DNA of 11,776 nt from Bacteroidota bacterium (lineage in GTDB: Bacteria > Bacteroidota > Bacteroidia > Chitinophagales > Chitinophagaceae). The position numbers were made by a program, and so were the translations under genes. Where the stretch lies: positions 1-11,776 of the forward strand of contig JAEWJV010000564.1 in assembly GCA_023386395.1 (NCBI GenBank), in the 5' to 3' direction. This document shows positions 1 to 7,955 of this stretch, in pieces. The first letter of the stretch is position 1. Each line of letters starts with the position of its first letter. The notes under the pieces were generated by a model, which did no database searches, was not told where the DNA came from, and worked only from the letters and a program-made list of their open reading frames with translations.

Positions 1-1
1 G

Positions 2-706
2 GGTTATTTATCGCAACATTATGAATTTCCCAATCATTACCGGGTTGAAGAATTGATATGGTTTGAAAATAAATTAAATGAAGCTGCAGCAAACCAGTTG
101 TTTGAAATATGCAGGATAGATCATTTGCTGCAACGCAAAACCAATTATTTATCCGGCGGGGAAAAACAGAGAATTGCTTTATGTATACTGCTGGTAAAAC
201 AACCAACGTTGCTGGTGCTGGATGAACCGTTTTCCAATCTTGATCCAATTCATACTAACACGTTAAAGGATGTATTGGATGATATAACAGCGCGCTTAAA
301 AATTACCTGCACACTTACCTCACATGATCCGCATGATACACTTTCCTGGGCTGATGAAATAGTAGTGGTTAAAGACGGAAAGCTGGTTCAGGAGGGAAGT
401 CCGCAGGATGTGTATTATAAACCGGTGAATGAATATGTTGCAGGCTTATTTGGTAAATACAATTTGCTTCAGCCACAGGTGGCAGCTTTGTTTGGTATTG
501 ATACAAAAGGAAATGCAATAATGACAAGGCCGGAAAATTTCATGATTTATAAAACAGGCAGTGGCGTAAACGGCATCATAAAAAAGACGAGTTTTTGGGG
601 AAGTTTTTACGAAGTGGAAGTAATGATTAATGATACAAAAATTATCGTGAGAACTAATAGAAATGAATGGAGGGCCGGCGATAAAATCTTTGTCGGTATT
701 AATTAA
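2..706 (+). CDS. ABC transporter ATP-binding protein, 3' part (5' end outside window)
   Basis: This is the nucleotide-binding subunit of an ABC transporter; it hydrolyses ATP at the inner membrane to drive transport. The frame is open from base 2, so the Walker A region lies upstream of the window and 234 residues are visible. Counting from base 2, the Q-loop glutamine is residue 5 (YLSQHY), the signature LSGGEKQR is at 50-57, Walker B LLVLDEP with the D-loop SNLD at about 70-81, and the H-loop histidine is at 108 (TSHD). After about residue 150 comes a small beta-rich TOBE-like domain (KTSFWGSFYEVEV), typical of importer ATPases of the CysA/FbpC/PotA group. The substrate cannot be read from the sequence, and no permease or binding protein is visible. 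The gene converges on mntH with only 16 bases between the stop codons. A TTG at base 53 is not a credible start, because conserved ABC sequence continues upstream of it. Confidence 0.9.
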   Translation, partial: GYLSQHYEFPNHYRVEELIWFENKLNEAAANQLFEICRIDHLLQRKTNYLSGGEKQRIALCILLVKQPTLLVLDEPFSNLDPIHTNTLKDVLDDITARLKITCTLTSHDPHDTLSWADEIVVVKDGKLVQEGSPQDVYYKPVNEYVAGLFGKYNLLQPQVAALFGIDTKGNAIMTRPENFMIYKTGSGVNGIIKKTSFWGSFYEVEVMINDTKIIVRTNRNEWRAGDKIFVGIN

Positions 707-722
707 ATTTCCAAGCGATTAT

Positions 723-2597
723 TTAACTCACTATAAGTACAGGCATGGGCAATTTGTGCCGTACAATGTTTACCGTTTCGCCGTAAAACACATCTTTTAA
801 ACCACGATGCCGGTGGGCGCCCATTACCAGCATATCGGCATTAAATTCATTTACAATGCGTACAATTTCATCAATACGATGCTGATAGCCGAGCTGCGTT
901 TCAACAGCATAGCCCATTTGCTTTAATTGTATTGCATAAGCTTGCAGGCGTTCTGCATCCTGGCGTGTTTCATCATCATCTGTTGCATTACCTGAAAATG
1001 ATGCCGACACTGTTTCTACCACGTGCAGCAATAAATATGTAGCATGTTTATTACCCTGTTTAACAGCATGGGCAATCAATTTTTCATCAAGCGTTTTAAA
1101 ATCGAGTGCCACCGCAATTTTCTGAAAGGGGTTTACAGAAAGGTTAAGCAATTGCGGCACTTTACCATGAATGCCTTCTGACGATCTTGTTTTTCTTTTA
1201 GCATACAAAGGGTAAAGCGTCATTGTAATAAACAGCCATACAAAAATTAATGAAACAATTATAATAATAGCTTTCATAAATAAATGCCCGCTTTCTGACA
1301 ATACATCAATTATTTCACCTGCAACAAGCCTTACATTTAAAAACACTAATATGGCTGCAACCAGCCAGGCAATAATTTTTACATAAGGTTTAATAGCGAA
1401 AACGCCCATTGTTTTTTTATCGCTTACAAAATGTATTAAAGGAATTACGGCAAAGCCAAGCTGCAGGCTCAATAACACCTGGCTAAACACAAGCATGTTA
1501 TCAACTTCTGCTTCACCATATACTGCAATAACAATTACTGCGGGAATTATAGCTAACAACCGGGTTAGCAACCTTCTCATCCATGGATTAATACGCAAGT
1601 GCAGGTAGCCTTCCATAACAACCTGGCCTGCTAAAGTGCCCGTTACGGTTGAGCTTTGCCCGGCGGCAATTAAGGCAACCGCAAATAAGATTGGCGCCAG
1701 CGATGTTCCCAGCGCTGATTCGAGCAATAAATAAGCATCTTGTATTCTCGCTACAGATGAATGGCCATTATAAAAGAATGCAGTTGCAGCTAATATCAGT
1801 ATGCCCGCATTTACAAAAAATGCAGCATTTAAAGCGATTGCGCTATCAACTATATTATATTTAATGGCTTTGCGTGTGGCAACTTCACTATTGTTTATTT
1901 TTCTTGTTTGAACAAGCGCCGAATGCAGGTATAAATTATGCGGCATAACCGTAGCGCCTATTATACCCACAGCAATATATAAAGCCTGATCATTTAATGA
2001 AGAAGGAACAAAACCTTTTATCATTTCACCCACATCTGGTTTGGCAAAAAACAGTTCAATTAAAAAAGATAAGCCTATTATCAATACCAATGCTATAATA
2101 AAAGCCTCCATGGCACGCATGCCTTTTTTTTGCAGGTAGAAAAGCAAAAACGTATCAAGTACTGTTATTGAAACGCCCCAGATTAATGGCAGCCCGGTAA
2201 GCAACTGAATACCCAGCGCCATACCCAGCACTTCTGCAAGGTCGCACGCTGCTATAGCCAGTTCTGCAAGCACATATAAACAAAAATTTGTAAGCGGGGG
2301 ATAGGTCTCCCTGTTTACCTGCGCCAGGTCTTTTCTTCTCACAATACCAAGCCTTGCACTTAAAGATTGCAGTAATAAAGCCATCAGGTTGCTCATCAGC
2401 AAAACCCAGATAAGTTTATAACCAAACTGTGCGCCGCCCTGCAGATCAGTTGCCCAGTTGCCGGGGTCCATATACCCAACACTTACCAGGTATGCAGGGC
2501 CCATAAAGGCCAAAATTTTTCTCCAGCCTTTGCGTTGACGGGTAGCGTCTATGCTTTCATGCACATCACTTAAAGAATGTGTATCGTTCTTTACCAT
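723..2597 (-). CDS. mntH: NRAMP-family divalent metal (Mn2+/Fe2+) transporter with C-terminal UspA domain
   Basis: Proton-coupled importer of Mn2+ (possibly Fe2+) in the inner membrane. Residues 25-465 are the NRAMP transporter with about 11 hydrophobic helices. The metal-site motif of TM1 is DPGN at 44-47, and the TM6 motif is MPHN at 218-221, with the conserved Met and His. Residues about 490-624 are a universal stress protein (UspA) domain on the cytoplasmic side. It begins FQKIAVALD and ends with the nucleotide-loop region around G593 to T608 (GAHRHRG...GET), which departs from the ATP-binding consensus G-x2-G-x9-G-S/T because R596 and E607 replace key positions. At 624 residues it is longer than ordinary MntH (about 410-450). 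It starts one base after the mntR stop codon, so it is almost certainly co-transcribed and translationally coupled with mntR and under its control. Confidence 0.93.
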   Translation of the reverse strand: MVKNDTHSLSDVHESIDATRQRKGWRKILAFMGPAYLVSVGYMDPGNWATDLQGGAQFGYKLIWVLLMSNLMALLLQSLSARLGIVRRKDLAQVNRETYPPLTNFCLYVLAELAIAACDLAEVLGMALGIQLLTGLPLIWGVSITVLDTFLLFYLQKKGMRAMEAFIIALVLIIGLSFLIELFFAKPDVGEMIKGFVPSSLNDQALYIAVGIIGATVMPHNLYLHSALVQTRKINNSEVATRKAIKYNIVDSAIALNAAFFVNAGILILAATAFFYNGHSSVARIQDAYLLLESALGTSLAPILFAVALIAAGQSSTVTGTLAGQVVMEGYLHLRINPWMRRLLTRLLAIIPAVIVIAVYGEAEVDNMLVFSQVLLSLQLGFAVIPLIHFVSDKKTMGVFAIKPYVKIIAWLVAAILVFLNVRLVAGEIIDVLSESGHLFMKAIIIIVSLIFVWLFITMTLYPLYAKRKTRSSEGIHGKVPQLLNLSVNPFQKIAVALDFKTLDEKLIAHAVKQGNKHATYLLLHVVETVSASFSGNATDDDETRQDAERLQAYAIQLKQMGYAVETQLGYQHRIDEIVRIVNEFNADMLVMGAHRHRGLKDVFYGETVNIVRHKLPMPVLIVS

Positions 2598-2598
2598 A

Positions 2599-3264
2599 TT
2601 ATAAAGGATTTACCTGTATGGCTTTGGCCACCTGTTCACTGATATTGATTGATTGTTTGTTCCTGAACTTAATCTCAACAGAATTATCAAACGGAAGCTT
2701 ATCCTTTACCTCTAGCACAGTGCCTATTGCTATATTGCGGCTGCTTAAAAAAGCAAGCAGTTCGTTTGACTGATTCAACACAGAAGTAATTACAGCCTGT
2801 TTATTCACGGGCAGGTTTGCCAACGGAAGTTGTTTAAGTTCATCTATTTTACCGCTGCTGTCGGGAATAGGGTCGCCATGCGGGTCAAACTTTGGAAAGC
2901 CCAGGAATTCATCCAGTTTATCAATCAATTTTTTACTGCGGATGTGCTCCAGTTCTTCTGCTACTTCATGTATTTCTTCCCAGTTAAAATGAAGCTTGTC
3001 AACAAGAAAAAATTCCCATAAACGATGCCTGCGGATAATCATTACAGCAGCTTTATTGCCTTCGCGGCTAAGCTTGAATCCTTTATATGGAAGATAATTT
3101 AATAAATTTTTCGCCTGTAATTTTTTAAGCATATCGGTAACTGATGCTGCTTTTGTATTAAGATGGTTAGCGAGGGTATTAGTATTTACCTCACCTGTCG
3201 CCTGCTGCAAATGGTATATTGATTTTATATAGTTTTCCTCAGTAATCGAAAAATTAGCCTGCAT
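2599..3264 (-). CDS. mntR: DtxR/MntR-family metal-dependent transcriptional repressor
   Basis: Cytoplasmic metal-sensing repressor, most likely of the mntH gene directly downstream. Residues 5-65 form the winged helix-turn-helix (TLANHLNTKAASVTDMLKKL). Residues 66-140 form the dimerisation and metal-binding domain, and residues about 150-220 an SH3-like/FeoA domain, so this is the three-domain DtxR/IdeR-like form (221 aa) and not the short Bacillus MntR. By alignment with DtxR from memory, metal ligands H80, E84, H99, E106 and H107 are present. The selectivity position (Cys102 in DtxR) is E103, as in Mn-sensing MntR. The N-terminal ligand position (Met10 in DtxR, Asp8 in MntR) is N11, which is unusual. 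The conserved DPHGDPIP segment is at 127-134. Start chosen: ATG at 3264, two bases from a perfect inverted repeat that is the likely autoregulatory operator. Confidence 0.93.
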   Translation of the reverse strand: MQANFSITEENYIKSIYHLQQATGEVNTNTLANHLNTKAASVTDMLKKLQAKNLLNYLPYKGFKLSREGNKAAVMIIRRHRLWEFFLVDKLHFNWEEIHEVAEELEHIRSKKLIDKLDEFLGFPKFDPHGDPIPDSSGKIDELKQLPLANLPVNKQAVITSVLNQSNELLAFLSSRNIAIGTVLEVKDKLPFDNSVEIKFRNKQSINISEQVAKAIQVNPL

Positions 3265-3265
3265 G

Positions 3266-3299
3266 TAATTTATTTTTAGACAAATCTAAAAATAAATTA
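3266..3299 (-). promoter_or_regulatory. Candidate MntR operator overlapping the mntR promoter -7 box
   Basis: A perfect inverted repeat with 15-base arms lies at 3266-3280 and 3285-3299, separated by the four bases CAAA. Its core TTTAGACAAATCTAAA resembles the TTAG-n6-CTAA pattern of DtxR/IdeR-type boxes. On the minus strand, bases 3288-3281 read TAGATTTG, an exact match to the Bacteroidota -7 element TAnnTTTG; no clear -33 TTTG is seen at the right distance. Transcription would start about ten bases before the mntR ATG, so a bound repressor would cover the promoter. The repeat and the -7 match are seen directly; the identity of the bound protein is inferred from the neighbouring gene. Confidence 0.7.
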
Positions 3300-3353
3300 A
3301 TTGTTATGGAAATTATTTTTCCTGCTGCTTAGAGTGAAAAATTAATAAGCATA

Positions 3354-3384
3354 AAAAAGGCCGTCTTGCTAAGACAGCCTTTTT
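3354..3384 (-). terminator. Intrinsic terminator of the DUF4783 gene
   Basis: Arms at 3354-3367 and 3371-3384 pair over 14 positions around a 3-base loop. The single non-Watson-Crick position is a G-U wobble when read as minus-strand RNA but a C-A clash on the plus strand. The minus-strand RNA ends in a run of U. It sits about 18 bases after the stop codon of the minus-strand gene at 3402. Confidence 0.8.
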
Positions 3385-3401
3385 AAAATCGTTCTTAAAA
3401 G

Positions 3402-3776
3402 TTAGAATATCCTTACCCGTATAACAGATATTGTATTCCCTGCGCTTTTTAAAACAACTGTTATATTATATTCCTGTGTGCCTTTTAGTTTTCCGGCTAC
3501 ATACGTCATGTCGTTTAGCTGGCGCGAATCAGAAAATCTTTCAAACCCAGATACTTTATTCTTTGTAAAGAAACTTTGTATCATGGCGGTAGCTTCAGCC
3601 TTGCTTAAATTTTTCACTTCCGGTTTTTGCGGCAATGCAATATTTACAGAATTGCTGAAATAGCTGGCGAACTTATTGGCATCGCCCGCATTTAAAGCGC
3701 TGGCAACGTCGTCGGCAGACTGTGCGAACGTATTTAGCGTTAAGAAAAATCCGATTATCGTTAATAATTTTTTCAT
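3402..3776 (-). CDS. Small exported DUF4783-family protein
   Basis: A 124-residue protein of unknown function that looks like the DUF4783 family of Bacteroidota, which has an NTF2-like fold. Residues 1-19 are a signal peptide (positive MKK, hydrophobic core, cleavage probably after TFAQS), so the mature protein of about 105 residues is periplasmic. The mature part starts with the helix ADDVASALNAGDANKFASYF, followed by SVNIALP, a second helix containing AMIQSFFTKN, and C-terminal beta strands (TYVAGKLKGTQEYNITVVLK...ISVIRVRIF). No catalytic residues are evident. It is a single-gene unit with its own terminator downstream and 255 bases of intergenic sequence upstream, shared with divergent gpmI. 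The family call rests on sequence pattern; the function is unknown. Confidence 0.8.
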   Translation of the reverse strand: MKKLLTIIGFFLTLNTFAQSADDVASALNAGDANKFASYFSNSVNIALPQKPEVKNLSKAEATAMIQSFFTKNKVSGFERFSDSRQLNDMTYVAGKLKGTQEYNITVVLKSAGNTISVIRVRIF

Positions 3777-4031
3777 TGATGAGGATATAGAATTTTTGAC
3801 TAAAGGTAACGCTTAATGTTTAAGTAATATAGTTATGTAATTGTGAAATGAGAGATGGATTTTATATTTTGTTTAACGATTTTCAGTGAATATAAATTTA
3901 TCAAGCAAAAACAACTTTAAGATATATCTCCTTAATAGTTACTATAATAACGGGCTTTCAAATTTTTTATTTGATTTATTCCACCTTGAAAAATCATTTA
4001 ACAAAAACATTAAATCTATTAGTTTTACGCC

Positions 4032-5558
4032 ATGAGCAAAAAAGCAATTTTAATTATTATGGATGGCTGGGGGCTAGGAAAAACTTATACCTCAGATGCT
4101 ATTCAGCATGCCAAAACGCCTTTTGTAAGCAATTTATACAGTAAATATCCCAATACTACTTTAATAACCTGTGGTGAAGCTGTTGGCCTTCCTGAAGGGC
4201 AAATGGGCAATAGCGAAGTTGGACATCTAAATCTTGGGGCAGGCAGAATTGTTTACCAGGAACTGCAGCGTATTAACGTGGCTGTTCGCGAAGGTTTGTT
4301 TCAAAAGAATGAACAACTGCTGAAAGCAATTGATTATGCTAAAACCAATAAAAAAGCATTGCACTTAATTGGCCTTGTGAGTGATGGCGGCGTGCATTCG
4401 CATATCAATCATCTTAAAGCCATATGTGAAGTATGTGCGCAGCAGGGTTTGAGTGAAGTTTACATTCATGCTTTTACTGATGGTCGCGATACAGACCCCA
4501 AAAGCGGGCTTGGTTTTATGAAAGAGCTGCAACAAAGCATTAATATTTCTGTTGGAAAGATAGCAAGTGTCAGCGGCCGTTATTATGCAATGGATCGCGA
4601 TAAAAGATGGGAGCGTATTAAGCTCGCTTATGATGCCCTCGCAAAAGGTGAAGGTATTAAAGCTACCGATGCTATTGCTGCCGTAGAACAATCGTATACT
4701 GAAAATGTAACCGATGAATTTATAATGCCAACGGTAATTGTAAATGAAGTGCAGCAACCACTTGCCACCATTAAAGATGGCGATGCCGTTATCTGTTTTA
4801 ATTTCAGAACCGACCGCTGCCGTGAAATTACCGTTGCGCTTACACAACAGGCTTTTCCTGAATACAACATGCAACCGTTGCAGTTATATTATGTAACAAT
4901 GACGGAATATGATAAAACATTTAAAAACGTGCATGTTGTTTTTGAAAATGATAACCTCTCCAAAACGCTGGGTGAAATAATTGAGGACAATGGTTTAAAA
5001 CAGATACGTATTGCTGAAACAGAAAAATATCCGCACGTAACTTTCTTTTTCAGCGGCGGGAGAGAAGCAACATTTAAAGATGAAAGCAGGATTATGGTGG
5101 CTTCACCTAAAGTGGCTACGTATGACCTTAAGCCTGAAATGAGCGCTTACGAAGTAACAGAAAAACTGCTTCCTGAAATTGAAAACGAAACAGCAGATTT
5201 TATTTGCCTGAACTTTGCCAATGCAGATATGGTGGGGCATACAGGCGTTTGGGAAGCAGTTATAAAGGCTGTTGAAACAGTTGATACCTGCGTGGAAAAA
5301 GTTATTACGGCAGCGCTGGCGCATGGCTATACCACGTTTTTGCTTGCGGATCACGGCAATGCTGACTATGAAATAAATGAAGATGGATCGCCAAACACGC
5401 AACATTCATTAAATCCTGTTCCGTTCTTTATTATTAATAATGAATTTAAAGGAACAGTAAAGCCGGGTAAGCTGGGTGATATAGCGCCAACCATTTTAAC
5501 TTTTATGGGCTTACCGGTTCCCAAAGAAATGACAGGCGATATTTTGGGCCAACCATAA
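4032..5558 (+). CDS. gpmI: 2,3-bisphosphoglycerate-independent phosphoglycerate mutase
   Basis: Cytoplasmic Mn2+-dependent enzyme that interconverts 3-phosphoglycerate and 2-phosphoglycerate in glycolysis and gluconeogenesis through a phosphoserine intermediate. The length of 508 residues is normal for the family. Metal ligand D11 lies in the N-terminal MDGWG motif and the nucleophile S61 in GQMGNSEVGHLNLGAGR. Substrate-binding residues are visible as H122 (GGVHSH), DGRDTDP at 150-156, RYYAMDRDKRWER at 183-195 and FRTDR at 258-262. The phosphatase-like second half carries K332, D399 and H403 (NADMVGHTG), D440 and H441 (LADHGNAD) and H458 (TQHSLNP), so the active site is complete. The next gene starts nine bases after the stop and is probably co-transcribed. 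Confidence 0.98.
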   Translation: MSKKAILIIMDGWGLGKTYTSDAIQHAKTPFVSNLYSKYPNTTLITCGEAVGLPEGQMGNSEVGHLNLGAGRIVYQELQRINVAVREGLFQKNEQLLKAIDYAKTNKKALHLIGLVSDGGVHSHINHLKAICEVCAQQGLSEVYIHAFTDGRDTDPKSGLGFMKELQQSINISVGKIASVSGRYYAMDRDKRWERIKLAYDALAKGEGIKATDAIAAVEQSYTENVTDEFIMPTVIVNEVQQPLATIKDGDAVICFNFRTDRCREITVALTQQAFPEYNMQPLQLYYVTMTEYDKTFKNVHVVFENDNLSKTLGEIIEDNGLKQIRIAETEKYPHVTFFFSGGREATFKDESRIMVASPKVATYDLKPEMSAYEVTEKLLPEIENETADFICLNFANADMVGHTGVWEAVIKAVETVDTCVEKVITAALAHGYTTFLLADHGNADYEINEDGSPNTQHSLNPVPFFIINNEFKGTVKPGKLGDIAPTILTFMGLPVPKEMTGDILGQP

Positions 5559-5567
5559 AACGCTGGT

Positions 5568-6056
5568 ATGAAACGAATACTCTTAATATTGTTAATCATA
5601 TTGGTAGCGATACAATTCATAAGATCGGCTAAGAATATACACCCGGAGGCGCAAACAAATAATATTTCGAAATTGTATAGCGTGCCCGATGACGTTGAGG
5701 CTGTTTTGGTAAAGGCTTGCAACGATTGTCACAGTAATAATACCCATTACCCCTGGTATAGCAATATACAACCGGTTGCATGGTGGCTGCATAATCATGT
5801 TGAAGATGGTAAGGAAGAATTGAACTTTGATGAATTTGCATCTTACTCCTTAGCCAAACAGTACCATAAGCTACATGAAATAGAAGAACAGCTTGATAAA
5901 AATGAAATGCCACTATCTTCCTACACGCTTATACATACGGATGCAAAGCTGAATGATGCCGAAAAAAATATATTGATTACGTGGAGTAAGCATATCTCCA
6001 AACAAATGGAAACAAAATATCCGAAAGACAGTCTGGAAAGAAAGCGTAATCGCTGA
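5568..6056 (+). CDS. Membrane-anchored haem-binding-domain (CxxCH) protein
   Basis: A 162-residue protein with one N-terminal hydrophobic segment (residues 4-18) that acts as an uncleaved anchor or signal peptide, placing the rest in the periplasm. The mature part has the haem c attachment motif CNDCH at 51-55, followed by the family-typical NNTHYPWYSNIQPVAWWLHNHV (58-79). Histidine and methionine candidates further on (H86-type positions and EMPLSSYTLIHTDAKLNDAEKNIL) could supply the second haem ligand. This matches the 'haem-binding domain' family seen next to cytochromes in Bacteroidota. The redox partner is unknown. It lies nine bases after gpmI in the same direction, an operon by spacing only. 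No obvious terminator follows. The C-terminus is highly charged (DSLERKRNR). Confidence 0.85.
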   Translation: MKRILLILLIILVAIQFIRSAKNIHPEAQTNNISKLYSVPDDVEAVLVKACNDCHSNNTHYPWYSNIQPVAWWLHNHVEDGKEELNFDEFASYSLAKQYHKLHEIEEQLDKNEMPLSSYTLIHTDAKLNDAEKNILITWSKHISKQMETKYPKDSLERKRNR

Positions 6057-6114
6057 CCGATGATAATTAAAGTAAATTTTTGTAAACTTGTAGAGTGAAT
6101 TTTAAAAAGCTCTT

Positions 6115-6270
6115 ATGGACAGGATGATTACAAAAAATCACAAAAAAATATGGTTTAAAGCATTTGAACTAATCGATTTATTTCCATATTCTATTGCATT
6201 GCTTACAATTGCAGCTGAAATTTATATAGTAAATGGATTTATTTCTATTACACCAATGCTGCATTATTAA
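6115..6270 (+). CDS. Possible small membrane protein (51 codons)
   Basis: An ATG-started ORF of 51 codons lies in the gap between the CxxCH gene and engB. It has a basic N-terminus (MDRMITKNHKKIWFKAF) followed by a hydrophobic stretch at about residues 19-48 (LIDLFPYSIALLTIAAEIYI...), so the product would be a single-span membrane peptide. A second ATG at codon 4 is also possible. It ends 25 bases before engB. No homologue is recognised and no convincing promoter or ribosome binding site was seen. AT-rich intergenic DNA can give such an ORF by chance, so this is tentative. Confidence 0.35.
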   Translation: MDRMITKNHKKIWFKAFELIDLFPYSIALLTIAAEIYIVNGFISITPMLHY

Positions 6271-6295
6271 GCTTCTTCCGTTTTCTTTGTATTAA

Positions 6296-6943
6296 ATGCA
6301 AATAACAAAAGCTGTTTATCTTATTTCAAGTCCTTCGGTTGATAAATGCCCGCAGCCAGACCGTGCTGAATATGCTTTTATTGGCAGAAGCAATGTGGGT
6401 AAATCATCCTTAATCAATATGCTTTGTAATAATGCGAAGCTTGCCAAAACATCATCAGCGCCTGGGAAAACACAACTTATAAATCATTATGAAATTGAAA
6501 GCGTGGCTGCTAATCAAAAAACAAAAACAAAATGGTTTTTGGTTGATTTGCCGGGTTATGGCTATGCGAAACGCGCCCAAAAACTGCGCAAACAATGGAC
6601 GAAGATGATTGAAGATTATTTGCGCAAACGTAAAAATCTTTTAAACATTTTTGTATTGATAGATGCGAGGCATGAACCGCAGAAAATTGATCTTGAATTT
6701 ATAGATAGTTTAGGTGAATGGCAACTGCCTTTTACAATAGTCTTTACCAAAGCCGATAAAGAAAAGCCTGGCGCAGTTGAACGTAATGTGAAATTGTTTT
6801 TTGAAAAAATGAAAAAGAACTGGGAGTTTCTGCCAGCATATTTTGTAACCAGCGCTGTATCAAAATCAGGAAAAAATGAGGTGCTGAAATTTATTGATGA
6901 TTGTAACCTCGATTATGCAGCGTCTAATGCCCGCACTAAATAA
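6296..6943 (+). CDS. engB: Ribosome biogenesis GTP-binding protein EngB (YihA/YsxC)
   Basis: Essential cytoplasmic GTPase of the TRAFAC class needed for late assembly of the 50S ribosomal subunit. All G motifs are visible: G1 GRSNVGKS at 30-37, the switch I threonine around residue 59 (SSAPGKTQ), G3 DLPGYGYA at 84-91, G4 TKAD at 151-154 and G5 TSA at 185-187. The family-specific PGKTQLIN and RHEPQKID segments are present. At 215 residues it is typical length. It starts at an ATG 25 bases after the small ORF at 6115-6270 and ends 14 bases before the convergent stop of tyrA. No obvious Shine-Dalgarno sequence is present, as is usual for Bacteroidota. Confidence 0.97.
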   Translation: MQITKAVYLISSPSVDKCPQPDRAEYAFIGRSNVGKSSLINMLCNNAKLAKTSSAPGKTQLINHYEIESVAANQKTKTKWFLVDLPGYGYAKRAQKLRKQWTKMIEDYLRKRKNLLNIFVLIDARHEPQKIDLEFIDSLGEWQLPFTIVFTKADKEKPGAVERNVKLFFEKMKKNWEFLPAYFVTSAVSKSGKNEVLKFIDDCNLDYAASNARTK

Positions 6944-6957
6944 TTTTTCTGAAAGGC

Positions 6958-7857
6958 TTATTTAATAATGCGTTTTATTTTATTCGCATTCTCAATCAGC
7001 TCGGTTAAGAATTGTACATTTTCTTTTTCCAGGCTTGCCTTGAATTTCCTCAATTGGCTGATATGCTCGTTCAGTACATCCAGCACATTTTCCCTGTTTT
7101 GCATAAACACGGGCACCCACATAGAAGCTGCGCTTTTCGCCAGGCGTACGGTGCTTTCAAAACCACCGCCAGACAATTCAAATATGGCTTCTTCTTCCTT
7201 TTCTTTTTCCAATACAGTATTTGCCAGGGCAAATGAGGTTATGTGAGAAATGTGGCTTACATAAGCGGCATGTATATCATGGTTTTCAGAATCCATAAGA
7301 ACGATATTCATACCCAGCAGGCGATAAATATCTTCTATTATGCCAACCACTTTTTTATCTGATTGATGTACATCGCAGATAACACAGGCGCGGCCTGCGA
7401 AAGCGCCATGCACAGCAGCTTCGGGGCCGCTGTATTCCGTTCCCCACATGGGATGCGTTGATACAAAGCGTTTGCGCATGGGATGATCTTTCAACGCTTT
7501 ACTTAATGCAAATTTTGTAGAGCCAGCGTCTGCAACAATTTGGTTATCGGTTATCATATCCATTATCTTCAATACAACCGGGATAGTTGCATCAACCGGT
7601 ATGGCAACATAAATAAAATCGCTTTTGGCAACAGCCTCTTCAAGCGGCAACACTTCATCTATAATGCCAAGCTCCAAAGCTTTTTTTGCGCTTGCCTGCG
7701 TTCTGCTTACACCAATAATGTGTTTGGCAAGATTTTTTTCCTTTAACGCCAACGCAAACGAACCGCTTATTAAACCAACGCCAACAATAGTTATGGTATT
7801 AAAGCCTCCCATTCCGGAGGGAGCCATTGTATCTTCGTTATTATTTTCCTCTTTCAT
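6958..7857 (-). CDS. tyrA: Prephenate dehydrogenase
   Basis: NAD(P)+-dependent oxidative decarboxylation of prephenate to 4-hydroxyphenylpyruvate, the committed step to tyrosine. A Rossmann domain starts at residue 20 with TIVGVGLISGS (G26, G28; S31 replaces the usual third Gly). The catalytic and substrate segment is STHPMWGTEYSGP at 133-145, and the helical C-terminal domain carries SHISH at 201-205 and ELSGGGFESTVRLAKS at 227-242. There is no chorismate mutase or ACT domain, so it is a monofunctional 299-residue enzyme. The first 15 residues (MKEENNNEDTMAPSG) are not part of the fold, so translation could start at Met11 or Met16 instead. It is the last gene of the pheA - aminotransferase - tyrA operon, 98 bases after the aminotransferase. 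No good internal promoter was found in that gap. Confidence 0.95.
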   Translation of the reverse strand: MKEENNNEDTMAPSGMGGFNTITIVGVGLISGSFALALKEKNLAKHIIGVSRTQASAKKALELGIIDEVLPLEEAVAKSDFIYVAIPVDATIPVVLKIMDMITDNQIVADAGSTKFALSKALKDHPMRKRFVSTHPMWGTEYSGPEAAVHGAFAGRACVICDVHQSDKKVVGIIEDIYRLLGMNIVLMDSENHDIHAAYVSHISHITSFALANTVLEKEKEEEAIFELSGGGFESTVRLAKSAASMWVPVFMQNRENVLDVLNEHISQLRKFKASLEKENVQFLTELIENANKIKRIIK

Positions 7858-7955
7858 AAAATATCAATACGTAATTCTTGTTTATAACTTCGATTAGTTC
7901 AAAGGTCACAAATTCGTCCTTGTTTTATAGTCTCGTTACTTATCAGCCAATCAAC

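Noticed and set aside
3777..4031. Candidate promoters in the gap between the DUF4783 gene and gpmI: minus-strand TACCTTTA near 3800 and plus-strand TAGTTTTA at 4020-4027.
   Set aside because: Both miss the final G of TAnnTTTG and neither has a TTG at the right distance. The region probably holds both promoters, but I cannot place them. No leader ORF or terminator-like hairpin stood out here.
4365..4874. A 169-codon minus-strand ORF inside gpmI, with several other reverse ORFs in 4628-5722.
   Set aside because: These are shadows of the highly conserved gpmI and the CxxCH gene and have no domain-like sequence.
7858..7955. A possible second attenuator or promoter in the 98-base gap before tyrA.
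   Set aside because: No stem-loop with a U-tract, no aromatic-rich ORF and no complete promoter were seen. Only a weak GACCTTTG-like box is present.
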